This document shows positions 39,825 to 51,249 of a stretch of 64,000 nucleotides of DNA, piece by piece. The translations under genes and the position numbers were made by a program. Each line of letters begins with the position of its first letter. The first letter of the stretch is position 1. The stretch lies in contig JAHLTZ010000025.1 in assembly GCA_025786725.1 (NCBI GenBank), forward strand, positions 364,079 to 428,078, read 5' to 3'. The notes under the pieces are model-generated. The model made no database searches, was not told where the DNA came from, and saw only the letters and a program-made list of their open reading frames with translations. The DNA is from Syncephalis fuscata (lineage: Eukaryota > Zoopagomycota > Zoopagomycetes > Zoopagales > Piptocephalidaceae).

Positions 39825-41666
39825 TTAACCTTTGACTGTTCCATAGTACGGAATAAAAGTAGCACGATTTGATGGTAATTTATCAAAACTTGAATTAGGA
39901 TTGAGTACAATATATCCGGAATATGACCATATTTCATTTTGCCGTATATTTGTCGGAGGACTAATTTTTATAGCGACCTTGTTGATCTGCTTTGGAAGTA
40001 GATTAATTGATTTTGGAAAAGAAACAAGTGCAGCTACAGGTGTTCTTGACAACATATCAATAACATGTGATGATTTTAGGACCGCTTCAGCTGGAATATG
40101 GAAAAGTTGATATGATAATAATGTGGTAGATAAAGGTAAAATTCTGATTGGTATATTCGCTGTATTAGTATAACCATATCCCACATCAATTGAAGATGGT
40201 TTAACATGAATGCTTTCACTATCTATTATTTTTTTAAGATTAATCATACCGGCACCTTGATACGATACAGGACTGTAAGAATATACATCGCTGTGTTTGA
40301 TTGGAACTGCGCTGTTTTGTAATAAAGTTTTGACATATTCAATGTCAGTTGAACTATATTGATTAGCTTCAGCTATTAATGCAACTGCACCCGCAACATA
40401 GGCAACAGCAGCTGATATATCACTAAAATGAGGTTCGCTCTTTTTTTTTCGAGTAGTAGTAGTGTAAATTTTGTGACTTGGTGCCAAGATGTCAGGATAG
40501 AAAGGTGGTATGAATGGCTCATTCTGCGGTCCAGCTGTATCAACAGTAACACTGCCATCCTTAATGTAGCCATACTTTTCTGCAAAAATATATTTGTATC
40601 CACGGTTATCTTTATAGCCTTCTTTTATAAATAAAGCATCTCGTATACTAATATCAAATAAAGGTATATCGCATTTTTGTCTTGCTTTAAAAGGGCCGTC
40701 TACAATAATAAGCCCAGCCAGTCCTATTGCTTTAGCATACTCTAACAAGTCAGGCATTTCTGTTCTTTTATACCAAACAAGTGCAATGCCACCTTTTTTA
40801 AATCCATTCAAATGATCCTTCAACTCGCCTGAATACTTGTTTGGAATAATATCCATTTCTTTGCCAAAGTTATATTTCATGTTTGAACATGTAGACATAA
40901 ATTCAATACGGCGTCCGGTTGTTTTTTCTTTAAACCAATGCGATAGACGATACTCTTGTTTGAACCCACCAACACTCAATACAGGAAGGTTTTTGTATGA
41001 AAAGTATTGCTGATTTATAAAATTATTAGCTGATGCTGCAACAATCATAATCACGCCTTGTCTTGCAGCATCTTCCATTGTTGTTCTCAGTTCAGTGCTG
41101 GCTTCATCTACAACAGCAATTTCCGGCAATGCAATAATTTGCATTTGATCCTTGATTGCAGTGGTTATAGCTTGCAACACCAATGAGGTTGAAGTTGGAC
41201 CTGTACAACCAAACACGCGATAGATGCCAAGTGTCGCCTCGGGCGCAACTCCAGTAAAAAAAATGGATTTTGCAACAGCAATCCCAGCTAGACGTGTAGC
41301 ACGATTATTGCAGTTATCTGGATCTTCTGCTTCGTTGACATCAACATGCACAAAATCGTGAAAATGATGATGAATTTGCTTAAACACAACATCATTACAG
41401 CTAACTCTACTATCAATAATTCCAATATTTATGCCTTTCCCTTTAATGCCTATGTCATGAAGTGTTTTAACGCCAGTGGGCACATAATAAGGTGTTACAT
41501 AAACCGGATTTTCTGTTATTTTAGAGCTAACAAATGGACTAATGGAACCAGGTTTTGCGTAGAAATCATCGTTACGCGTTCTGGCACTGTCTACAGCGAG
41601 ATGCTGTGTTGAACAGAATAACAATAATGTAAAAAAAGTAAATTGCTGCGTTTGTTTCGATACCAT
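39825..41666 (-). CDS. secreted subtilisin-fold (S8) protein with altered catalytic triad, PA insert
   Basis: A single exon of 613 residues; ATG at 41666 heads a signal peptide (about residues 8-26). The S8 scaffold is clear. GINIGIIDSRV carries the Asp position (D85). Where active enzymes have HGTHVAG, this has RATRLAGI (R122 in place of the catalytic His). The Ser motif appears as DISAAVAYVAG (S418 kept, GTS changed to DIS). A PA-like insert lies at ~285-325 (GGIALVWYKR...GLAGLIIVDG). A Fn3-like C-terminal part follows. Without His the usual mechanism should fail, so I infer a pseudoprotease, perhaps binding or inhibitory, or a gene freed from selection for catalysis. The frame is fully open, which argues against simple decay. 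Confidence 0.88.
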   Translation of the reverse strand: MVSKQTQQFTFFTLLLFCSTQHLAVDSARTRNDDFYAKPGSISPFVSSKITENPVYVTPYYVPTGVKTLHDIGIKGKGINIGIIDSRVSCNDVVFKQIHHHFHDFVHVDVNEAEDPDNCNNRATRLAGIAVAKSIFFTGVAPEATLGIYRVFGCTGPTSTSLVLQAITTAIKDQMQIIALPEIAVVDEASTELRTTMEDAARQGVIMIVAASANNFINQQYFSYKNLPVLSVGGFKQEYRLSHWFKEKTTGRRIEFMSTCSNMKYNFGKEMDIIPNKYSGELKDHLNGFKKGGIALVWYKRTEMPDLLEYAKAIGLAGLIIVDGPFKARQKCDIPLFDISIRDALFIKEGYKDNRGYKYIFAEKYGYIKDGSVTVDTAGPQNEPFIPPFYPDILAPSHKIYTTTTRKKKSEPHFSDISAAVAYVAGAVALIAEANQYSSTDIEYVKTLLQNSAVPIKHSDVYSYSPVSYQGAGMINLKKIIDSESIHVKPSSIDVGYGYTNTANIPIRILPLSTTLLSYQLFHIPAEAVLKSSHVIDMLSRTPVAALVSFPKSINLLPKQINKVAIKISPPTNIRQNEIWSYSGYIVLNPNSSFDKLPSNRATFIPYYGTVKG

Positions 41667-42800
41667 CGTATAGTTAGCTGCCGTATCAAACAATAATTGT
41701 ATAAACTAATTGTATAAAAAATATTGCTAAAATGGCAAAAAAATGAGCCGTTATAAATGAGATACAAATACTTTGAATAAGGACTTGATGGCTTCTTTTG
41801 GTTTCAGATAAATGCCATAAAATAATGTTGCATGTATTAGATGCCATTTTAGATTATCAAACAGTATAACCAAAGCGAGTGTCCAAAACAATACTATGAT
41901 AAAGCGGGTTTGAATAGATTACTAGCAATTTTATCTTGATTAAATTTCCAATTTTAGTAATTACCATGTGATAATATTTCTTTTTTAATTATTTGTTTTG
42001 CTTTTTATATAGTTTTTTATGGAATTGATTGATCGTGATACTGCATACTTATATATATATTGTCAATTCTCATAATTGAAAGCAAAAAATATTTTAAATC
42101 ACACATAAAATCAATAAGATTTATTGATAGTCAAAGCATTGAATACTTGTAAAATAAAATAAGTTATTTGATACAATAATGAGTATTTGATTATTGATGT
42201 CACCCACCACCCAGTTCCATGTTCAATAGAATAAATATTGTTAAATTAGGTATTTGATTGCCAAATCACACTAATATTTGTTAATCAATTGTTTAATATT
42301 GGTGTGATGAATTTAAGGCAAACAATACAAGCAAGTAATATAATGCAATGATATTGTTGTTCAAATAGACAATGCGAGTATAGTTACATTGCTCTTAACT
42401 AATTGCAATATGTTGATAATGTAATACAGCTCAAGCAACTAGACGACATACCAAAGCTACTGAATACCATATTGTTATTGTTGCTATAGAAGCTATTTGT
42501 TTAAAGTTATGTTAAATAGTAGGCATTTATAAGAAAGTGGCTGTGCTTGCTAATGCTTATGATAAAAATAGATACAATAGTACGATCAAAATCAACATAG
42601 CAACACGCTGCCCATGATACGACATACCAATAAAGTAGTATACATAATAATTAGTGTGCGTCTAGTGCGGCTTGTTGCATAATATGCCGGCTGATTTGCC
42701 AATTAACATAGTGCTGATATCAGTATTGCTAGCAACAATCACCAACTGTATATATTTGCCTGTTGATACACCATTGCTATACATTCGAGTGAGCAGATAT
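41667..42800. other. AT-rich region with solo TIR-family end
   Basis: 42175-42290 carries a right-type end of the TIR family (GATGTCACCCACCACCCAG..CATGTTCAATAGA). No coding exon is supported. Confidence 0.5.
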
Positions 42801-43410
42801 ATTGTTGTAATCAGCTAATATGTAAGTTGTTATTTACTTATCTATAGCTGTTTTAACAGCATCAGCAACTGTAGATATAGTTGGCTTCATTAGACATAAT
42901 GCACATGCGCGCTAACTATATTTAACAAAAGTGCATGGCTTGCTAGCTGTAATCAATAGCCGTATATTCGTACGCACTAACGACTATTGGCGCATTACAT
43001 GTCAATTACATCAGTATAGTAGCTACTACAATAAATTTTTATATAAACAATTGGCATCTATATACATAGCAATAATTATTACGTATAAACTATTATTAAT
43101 AGTCTAATGCTATTATATACCACTAATAATCAATGATAATATACGTAAATTAGCTAAGAAATAGTCAGTTATTGCTATACATATCAATACTGGTAACGCT
43201 TAATCAATTGTCTACTATTATGAATAATACTTAACTAATTAGACACTGCTGACTACATCTAGCAAAACATCTAAATTGTATTAAACATGTTTAACGCGCA
43301 TGTGCAGTATGTCCAATGAAACCAACTATGTTTACAGTTGCTGATGCTGTTAATAAATGTTATTTATTAATAAGCAGCTGCCTACACATTAAGTGATTAC
43401 AATTAAATTT
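42800..43410. repeat. foldback element with ~120-bp inverted arms
   Basis: The arm at about 42815-42935 (CAGCATCAGCAACTGTAGA ... CACATGCGCGCTAAC) is the diverged reverse complement of about 43280-43400 (GCGCATGTGCAGTATG ... ACAGTTGCTGATGCTG). About 350 bp lies between the arms. No ORF of note. Confidence 0.65.
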
Positions 43411-45900
43411 ATGTCTATTTGAGTGTATAACAGCTAATATATCAATAATTTAGTATAAATATATGTTTATTGTTACTAGCAGTACTACTAGAAGAACTAT
43501 ATTAATAGCATAGCAACCAACACACTAGACAATAAACTAGAATCACCGGTAATTGTAAAACATTATTTAGTTATTTAAATTGTACTACAGTATTAACATA
43601 TTGCTACTGTTCTATAATTCCGGACAGGGTCTTGTAAAAGTATGCCCAAGAAATATATTGTGTGATCGATCACAAGAATAATATATCTATCGGATATTGG
43701 TACCGATTATTAGTAACAAATGTCTATTACGACAATATGACAAGTAGCTACTTGTTAGTTGTGAGCATATGAGCAGTCACCTGAACTAATATGCTGCACT
43801 AATGATCAAATACTACAAGGCATCCCAGTTCTATTATTAGTTGTGTTTATTATATAATGATAGCTTTGTTCAATATCAATAAAGGAATAATCAAGTTTCT
43901 AGTCCAATATTATTTCTACTTAGTCATACAAGCTATTCAGTTTATTATAGTTAAACTGTGGTAATTAATGCACAATAAGGAATAATTTTATTATAAAAGC
44001 AATACAACCAAACGACAAATTGTATTCTGAGCGTCAAGGTAAGCGTTAATAAGCATCAGAAATTAACGTTATAGGATAGCGACAGGATAAGGTGTTGCTT
44101 GGTCATTTAAGCTACGATTTCTAAAACTAGAAGCGTAACAATACTCCAATTAGCTACATTTAATATAATTACAGATGTGTTATTCATTAAACAATAATAT
44201 TAATGGTTTATTTAGTTATTTTAATAAGTATAATGCACTAATACTGAACAATTTGTTTTTAATTTCATATAATTGGAAGGCCAAATAACTAATTTTAATA
44301 ACGTTTGCACAATTGAACTATATATTCGTTCTATTGAACATGGTGACGGATAGAAAGTGACACCAGTGATTAAAATATTTATCATTATAGATTTATTGTC
44401 TATTACATATATATCCTTCACCTACTTGTATTAATTACACGATATGCTCATATTGTTATAAAGTAATATATAATATAATATGAATACCTTATTTATTTAT
44501 GTCTTTCCTATTGTATACTTATTCAATTGTACACCATTGTATCATAAATATTGCTACTTCATTCATAATATTGTTTGTTTGTTTATAGCTTCATTAGTAA
44601 TATATTTCAGCTTAATTTTTCTATTGAGCTGCATGCACTATAACTTCAGCATTGCTATTCGCACACCTTCATCAAGGTCATGACTATAAAACCAATACTA
44701 GCTATACATGTAGTGCATAGTATTTATTATACAATGCTCATATATTGCTTTATAGTCGATCAAACATAACGGCAAACTATAAGTTATTAATAATAGTAGT
44801 ATAAGTATTGCCGAACATAGTGTGGTGTCATTGCCAGTGTCTACAACACGACAATGACCAAACAGTTGCCATTTTTACATATTGCTACAGTATCGACAGT
44901 AAAATAAGTATATGATGTATACAATGCATTATCAATCAATCTTGGATATGCTTATTCATTTGAAGCATTACAACATATTCACTGTTTTGATATAATATTG
45001 ATCAACTCGTATACTGGTGCATTTAACTATCTAAAAGCATATAATATTGATAGGCAATCAGTTTGTCATCTATATCATAGCACGCAAAGCAGCTACAACT
45101 GATACCTTTAATACTAACGGATATATTTACAGATACAAGTATTTGTATATACATCGAATACACTACAGCTATATCTATTGCGTATATTACATACATATTT
45201 ATGCTATAATTCTTACATATAATAGAAAATAACATGTATCGATGCTATAAAACAATAAAAGTATTAGAAACTGCTTTAAAAATCAACTGGTTCAAATAAT
45301 ATAGCTAATATGTATCTACATTAATAACAGCGCTATACGCTGACTACAATATACTTAGCAACAATATACTTTTAAGCTAAGCCTCAATGCTAATGTACTG
45401 TATAGACTATTGATATTGTTTATGGTTGCTAATGGCATTTGTGTATGTATGTATATTGAAATAGCAATCAATTAAATAAGTGGACAAAGCAATAATATAA
45501 ATAAATAACTAATTGTTATGGCTATTAGAATCTGTGAAAATAGCTTGAATAAATATCATTATATATTATTACAACTACATGTATTGTATAAACAATATCA
45601 TATTGTTTCAGTCGAATACATTTGTTGTTAATTCGCGGTATTCATGATGCTGTTGCTATAAAAAGTAAATACAACATCAAATGTCACATGCTGTTAGTTG
45701 TTGTGATTGCACCATATGGTTTATCGAACTATTTACTGGTTTAGCAAGGTGTAGACTGACTATTTAATATTCATGTCCGATACAGGCCTATTTGGCTAAT
45801 GTAATGGTATTAAACCGCATGAGTACAACAACATGGTGATACTACAAGTTGTATATACAGATATTCTACTGCAAATAAACAATAGTGCAAACTACTGATG
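43411..45900. other. AT-rich region of degraded repeats
   Basis: 43690-44150 is related to 22640-23070 and 32620-32920. 44280-44430 is a diverged solo end of the TIR family (GTTCTATTGAACATGGTGA). The rest holds no gene or ordered repeat that I can support. Confidence 0.5.
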
Positions 45901-48230
45901 TGTTATATGTGTGAAATAGTCGAGTTACTATTTTCTGTGTATAATATTGTGCAGTATTGATCTAAAGAGTTCTATAATGTTATTTTCATTTGTTTGTTTC
46001 TTCTGCTTCATATATTTAATTGACTATAGCTTTGTAATCTTTCCTGCTGTAACAACTTATTTTAAAAGTAATCAAGTGTTGCGCTTATACTTGCTTTTGT
46101 ATTGGTTATTGGGTGGTATTATGGCTGCTGTGCCAAGCTGTTTCGTTGCATAATACTTTGCATTGCGTATGCTTTATATGTCTGCTTTGTTCAGCTACAC
46201 AATGAATACTTGCTACTTGCATATGATTATCTATCCGCTTAAACTGGACAGTTTTGGTTGGCTATACTGCGTTTATACTTGCATGCCATATACTGTTTAC
46301 ATGTGCTGATTATATGTTTGTATGTCTTGCTGTAGTTACAGTTGGTTATAGCAATACCATGTCACACACACAGTAGTGTTTATGCTGCTGGTCTATTCCA
46401 ACAACTTTAATAATCGATAAACATGTACTATTTATCATAATTGTTTATGTATCAATAGCTTTATTTGTTGTAAAATCTGTCAACTGCCACCTCGCTCTAT
46501 TTGTATTCAATATACTCAGTGTAGCATTCACTTTATGCTGTCAAACTCTAGTAACTAGCTGCCTAGATTTGTTGTTGTATACGTATATAGTCTGTCATAA
46601 TAAATAAACACGCTTTTTATTCAAAGTCTTTTACTATGCCAACCATTATATTTGCGTATATGTTTACTGAAAAGCCTTGTTTATTTATGCGTATGTACTC
46701 ATAATACCAGCAGTATACAGCCTATTGTATAATATATATCCGATAACCGCTGTGTTTGTGGCATCTAGCTTGTTTATCATATTAGTTGTGCTTGATATAC
46801 TACTGATGTTTATACGACGTATATAATCACTTTGATACAACATGCTATACATCGCTATAAGCATACTGCATTTGCTACTGCTGTATACTGTATATTTTTC
46901 AATAAACTGTAGCTGCATTTAACTATTCAACACGAAGCTGTAAGTTGTATTGTATACACAATATACTAATAGCCGTATAGTAATATGTATGGATACAACA
47001 TGCACGCTTATTATAGTTTGACATGGCTTGTTGATATGTTTTTGCATGTCATTTATTTTACGCCTATTATATTTAAATACACCACGTATTGCTTTGAGAG
47101 TGCAAACTACATACCGCAAGTATTTATTACTTTGTACTTTTATGCAATGTTAAAACATATCACTATACTGGACTATATGCCTATACCTGCTTGCTTAACA
47201 TTGTTTATTCCATTGTAGTGTATATACAGTGTTTATTGTAGCCATGTTTGAAAATGTTGTTATAGATATTACCGATAGCTTACTGGTGGTATATAACCAT
47301 GCCGCATTGTTATTGGATCATTGGAGATACGTACAATAGCGCTATTGCGCATTGTATGGCGTATTACTAATTAGCTGTGTTGTATACATTGTCGCTAGGT
47401 TATATCGTGTGCTGTAACTGTCTATTGCATCTAACATGAGTATTAGAACTAAACAACTGTATATTTTGATGTTTATAGCGGATCGATCGTTTATTTGATA
47501 TCATAGTATGTCAAAGTACACGTTAGCACACACAAAACAGTAAAAAGACAAAAACATGATTGTAAATAGGCAGGCAGTATATAGGATAGTATAATAACGG
47601 CACATAGTATGTTTATACAATAATATACAGTGGTATATGCAATAACACTATAGAGCGTACATACCATAGCATATTGGGTAGCCAAAAGTCTATACATGCA
47701 AATGCAGTTGGCCACACAGTATTCAGTAGGCTGGAATGACGGATGACAAGTTGTATCGCAATGGATAGCACATTGAATGAAAAGGTACCACAATTGTATA
47801 AACAGTAACATATATCGGATATGTTTGCTATAGTATGTATTCTACAGTGCACATGCAAAAAATAAGCAGCTATACAATACACAGTAGGCAATGGTGCATC
47901 TGTATGGTATAAGTATGTATGCACGCGCATAACAAAGCACTACTGCAAACATAGATTATTTGGAAACAAATTATAGCAACATGAATGCAAACAGCAACAC
48001 TAACACGACATATGCAAATATTTACGCAAGAATACTAGCTGATTAAACGGTAAGTAGTTTGAAGTAAAAATAAGCATATATTTATTACATAGCAGTGCCA
48101 GTTGTCTTGCCATAGTAAACAGCCGATTATAAAAGCGTACATGGCTATTTGTGTTATACCGTCTTTGTTTACACAATAATACATAGTTCAATAAAACATA
48201 ACAATGCTTACCTGTAACTTCAAAGAAGCG
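45900..48230. other. gene-free region with reversing base skew and hydrophobic open frames
   Basis: From about 45.9 to 47.48 kb the plus strand is rich in T and G; from about 47.49 to 48.2 kb it becomes rich in A and C. Short hydrophobic frames lie on the plus strand before the switch (45947-46153, 46985-47218) and on the minus strand after it (47491-47930). None has a recognisable family or splice framework. They could be remnants of two facing membrane-protein genes or a composition effect. Confidence 0.35.
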
Positions 48231-48639
48231 GTAAATGCTTCAGATGTAGACTGATAGAGCATAGTCAGAGGCTGTCAAATAGCGACCTGTCATAAGCATT
48301 GACACCAGTTACAGTACCGGCTCAGGACAACTAATGCGATAATTAGAATGTAAATAAAGCACTGCACAAGCACCACTGACTACATACTAAGCAGGATGCT
48401 ATGGAAGACGCTGTTAATCAAACGACAGCATATACACCAATGTTTGTTCACAGAATACAGAGCCTGTAGCCGTTGGTGACAATGATCAAATAGTAACATT
48501 TGCTCAAATATACTACAGTCTACACAGTTAGCGTGTTAGGTCTTACATTAGTTGTTGCATTTGAAAACACTGATGTTTAAAAAGAAGTAGTGTTGAGCGA
48601 GAATGTTCAGGTAGAGAAGTAACAGCGCATATAGTCACC

Positions 48640-49265
48640 ACAGTCATCGTATTGACAGCTGTGCACATACAGCAATAGCACCAGTGCAACGATGCAAGTT
48701 GCTACTGTTGCTGAAGACTTACTTAGCAACTATACTAGCAGTTCGATATACTAATATTGGTGGTGTATGCATACAGCAGCTGTACATGGCGACTATGCTG
48801 GCTATATGCTGCCACAATCACTATATACACTGCTTTGCTATAGATTGCCGCGGCAGATCGTACTGACAGCAGCCTGTACCGTCTCGACAGTAGTAGATCG
48901 CACTGCCGCTGTTGGAATAGTAAAGCTGTTGCCAGCTGACCTGTAGTGGCAATCTATAGCAAAATATAGCATATATTCAACATAGCATAGAAACAAGACA
49001 GAAATGCGCTTATCGTGTCAAATAGGCTGCCAATACCAATGATTGGAGTGAAAGGATGCTTTGTAAAAAAGCTCAGATTAAAGAAGAGCAATGCAAGAGA
49101 TTAATGCAAAAGTGTTTGCAGTTGTCTGGTAGTCAGTAGTTACTGACACCAGCTAAGTAGCATGTATGGAGCGTATAAGTATATGCAATGGGTAATGCTG
49201 TCAAGTGTGAAGAAAAAGAAAGAAAAGCGTGTGGCGTAGATTGTATGCTATGCAATCAGTAAACC
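48640..49265 (-). repeat. dispersed repeat R2, copy 2
   Basis: Reverse complement relative of 21460-22210, including TAGATTGCC...GGCAATCTATAGCAAA flanking a GCAGCCTGTACCGTCTCGA block (48843-48962). It lies directly before the MITE-like element copy 2. Confidence 0.65.
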
Positions 49266-49311
49266 GCTTTCGTAAGACACAGTGGTGAAATAATTGAGTA
49301 AGCATTTATTG

Positions 49312-50105
49312 TGACTTGGTAGTCAAATGGCTAACATTTAATAACATCCAATCTATTGAACATGATGATGGGTGGTGAGTGACATTAGTTATTAAATACT
49401 TATCAGCATCGATTCGTTATCCAGTACACATATATCCTCCATTCACCTATATCATTACCATTTTATGACTTATTGAATACATTCTATTTGTTATGAGTTT
49501 TAAATAAATAAATATATAGTCTATTAAGCAAGCTGAGCAAAATTAGTCGAACTTTATTAATAGTAGAGCTAAAACAAAAAGACCAGCTGCAATAGATAGC
49601 CAGCAGCCATTAGACAATAAAACGGCATATAATATAAAGAATATGCAATACGCAGTAACGATTAGCAATGTTAAGTTATTGAGCATATATGCATGAGCAG
49701 ATGACCGACATTAGTCGACATTTATTAATAATAAAGCTAGAACAAAGTATAAACAGATTTGGATAGAGGAAGGCTAAGCGATTATAGAATGATATATAGA
49801 ATAATAAATGTACGGTGAAAAAGCATATAAAATAAAGTTAAAGCTATAGTGCATATAGCGCAATGAGTAGACTGAATGGAGTTTGTTGGTGTATATAAAC
49901 AATAAAGTGTGTCTAGTGTATCGTAGAATGGGATACAATGGTGTGGGATAGTACAGGAATGATATAGGTAAATAATATATATATGTGTACTGAATATATG
50001 CATACTGGATAACGAATCTATGCTGATGAGTATTTGATGATTGATGTCACTCACCACCCATCATCATGTTCAATAGATTGGGCGTTATTAAATATTAGTC
50101 ATTTG
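49312..50105 (+). repeat. MITE-like element with long terminal inverted repeats, copy 2
   Basis: Starts near CAAATGGCTAACATTTAATA and ends near TATTAAATATTAGTCATTTG, about 100 bp or more at each end being inverted repeats (GGTGGTGAGTGACATTAG versus ATGTCACTCACCACC). Highly similar, in opposite orientation, to 38701-39440. A 91-codon minus frame inside is not considered a gene. Confidence 0.72.
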
Positions 50106-50580
50106 TCCCCAAAAAAGCAATAATGTGATGATGTGACGATTAAATCAAACTCACCACTTGTCCCCATGTTCAATAGATTGAATGTGCAGTTCAATTGCGC
50201 GAATGTTATCAATATAGTCATTTGACACCCAAATCATAATATAATCTAATGATTTGATAATTTAATAAAAATGATTATTCAATAAAATAAACGTTTAGTT
50301 TGACTGGGCGAGTGCTGTCAAACAAGTCAATTGGTACCAATCATAATAATTGTTTATTCATATTACATCAGCACTTGCACCCACACTATAAAAACAGACT
50401 GCCGATCGCATAGCACACGATTTGCGTCACACGTTCCTCTTTCTCATCCACCACACTTGACAGCATTTATCCACTAGCCACGTTCCCACTTGCACTTGTT
50501 TCCATAAGTCCGGTATATGCTTTGCTTGCTATATGTCATTGTTAGTCTATTAGTATAAGCATGCCTAGTCTTGGTACTAC

Positions 50581-50624
50581 ATACCGCCCTGCTGTATGGC
50601 GCCATACAGCAGTGCTAGCGGTAT
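50581..50624. repeat. cruciform-capable palindrome
   Basis: CTGCTGTATGGC is followed immediately by its reverse complement (50589-50612), giving a perfect 24-bp palindrome. Outer arms ATACCGC (50581-50587) and GCGGTAT (50618-50624) extend it. The same palindrome is found at 56694-56717. Confidence 0.85.
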
Positions 50625-50639
50625 CGTTTTACCTTGTGG

Positions 50640-51000
50640 GCAGCTGCTAGTATGCTAACTGATGGCATATATGCTACCAAACATATACGTTATCTTTCTC
50701 TTTCTCTTCTCTTTCTTTTCCTCTTTCTCTTCATCCTTTTTTCACTACCTTCCATTACTTACCGTACTAGCAACAGTGTATGCTGGCTATATGCTACCAA
50801 GCATACACTGTTATCATCCTCTTTCTCTTCTCCTTCTTCCCATCCTTTTCACCAACCTTCCATTACTTACCGTACTAGCAACAGTGTATGCTGGATATAT
50901 GCTACCAAGCATATACTGTTCCTTTCTCACCCTCTCCTCATCATTATCTCTATATCTTCCATTGCTCACCGTGCTAGCAATAGTGTGTTTAGCTATGGTA
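50640..51000 (+). repeat. tandem hairpin-pyrimidine units, copy 1
   Basis: Units of about 100-108 bp begin near ACCGTACTAGCAACAG (50761, 50869, degenerate at 50968), with a degenerate unit before them. Each holds a hairpin (AACAGTGTATGCT, a loop of about 15 nt, AGCATACACTGTT) and a pyrimidine-rich linker. The frames that run through the array are repeat artefacts. Confidence 0.75.
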
Positions 51001-51167
51001 GTAGCATATGGTGGCACTCTGTACTGGCCATACAGCAGTGCCATTATATGCACTGCCTGTAAACACCTGCTAGCACGATGTTGCATTGGCAGCTCTTCTT
51101 CTCTTTCCCTTTTCACTTTAACAAACCACTTACCGGTCCTTCTTTATGGTGCACTGATTATGCAATG

Positions 51168-51216
51168 GTAAGTAACTAACTTAAATCAGTCACTAACTCT
51201 GCATATAATGCTTTAG
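51168..51216 (+). other. intron-like segment inside repeat unit A
   Basis: GTAAGT donor at 51168, branch-like CACTAAC at about 51191 and CTTTAG acceptor ending 51216 (49 nt). It is identical in layout to 57380-57428. Suggests the repeat derives from, or is transcribed as, a spliced RNA; not proven. Confidence 0.4.
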
Positions 51217-51249
51217 ATTTACAAGCCATCAAGTATCAAGTTCAAGGAC

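Noticed and set aside
50634-51171. 142- and 169-codon frames over the hairpin units (also 56739-57223)
   Set aside because: They follow the tandem units, differ between copies and have no family features.
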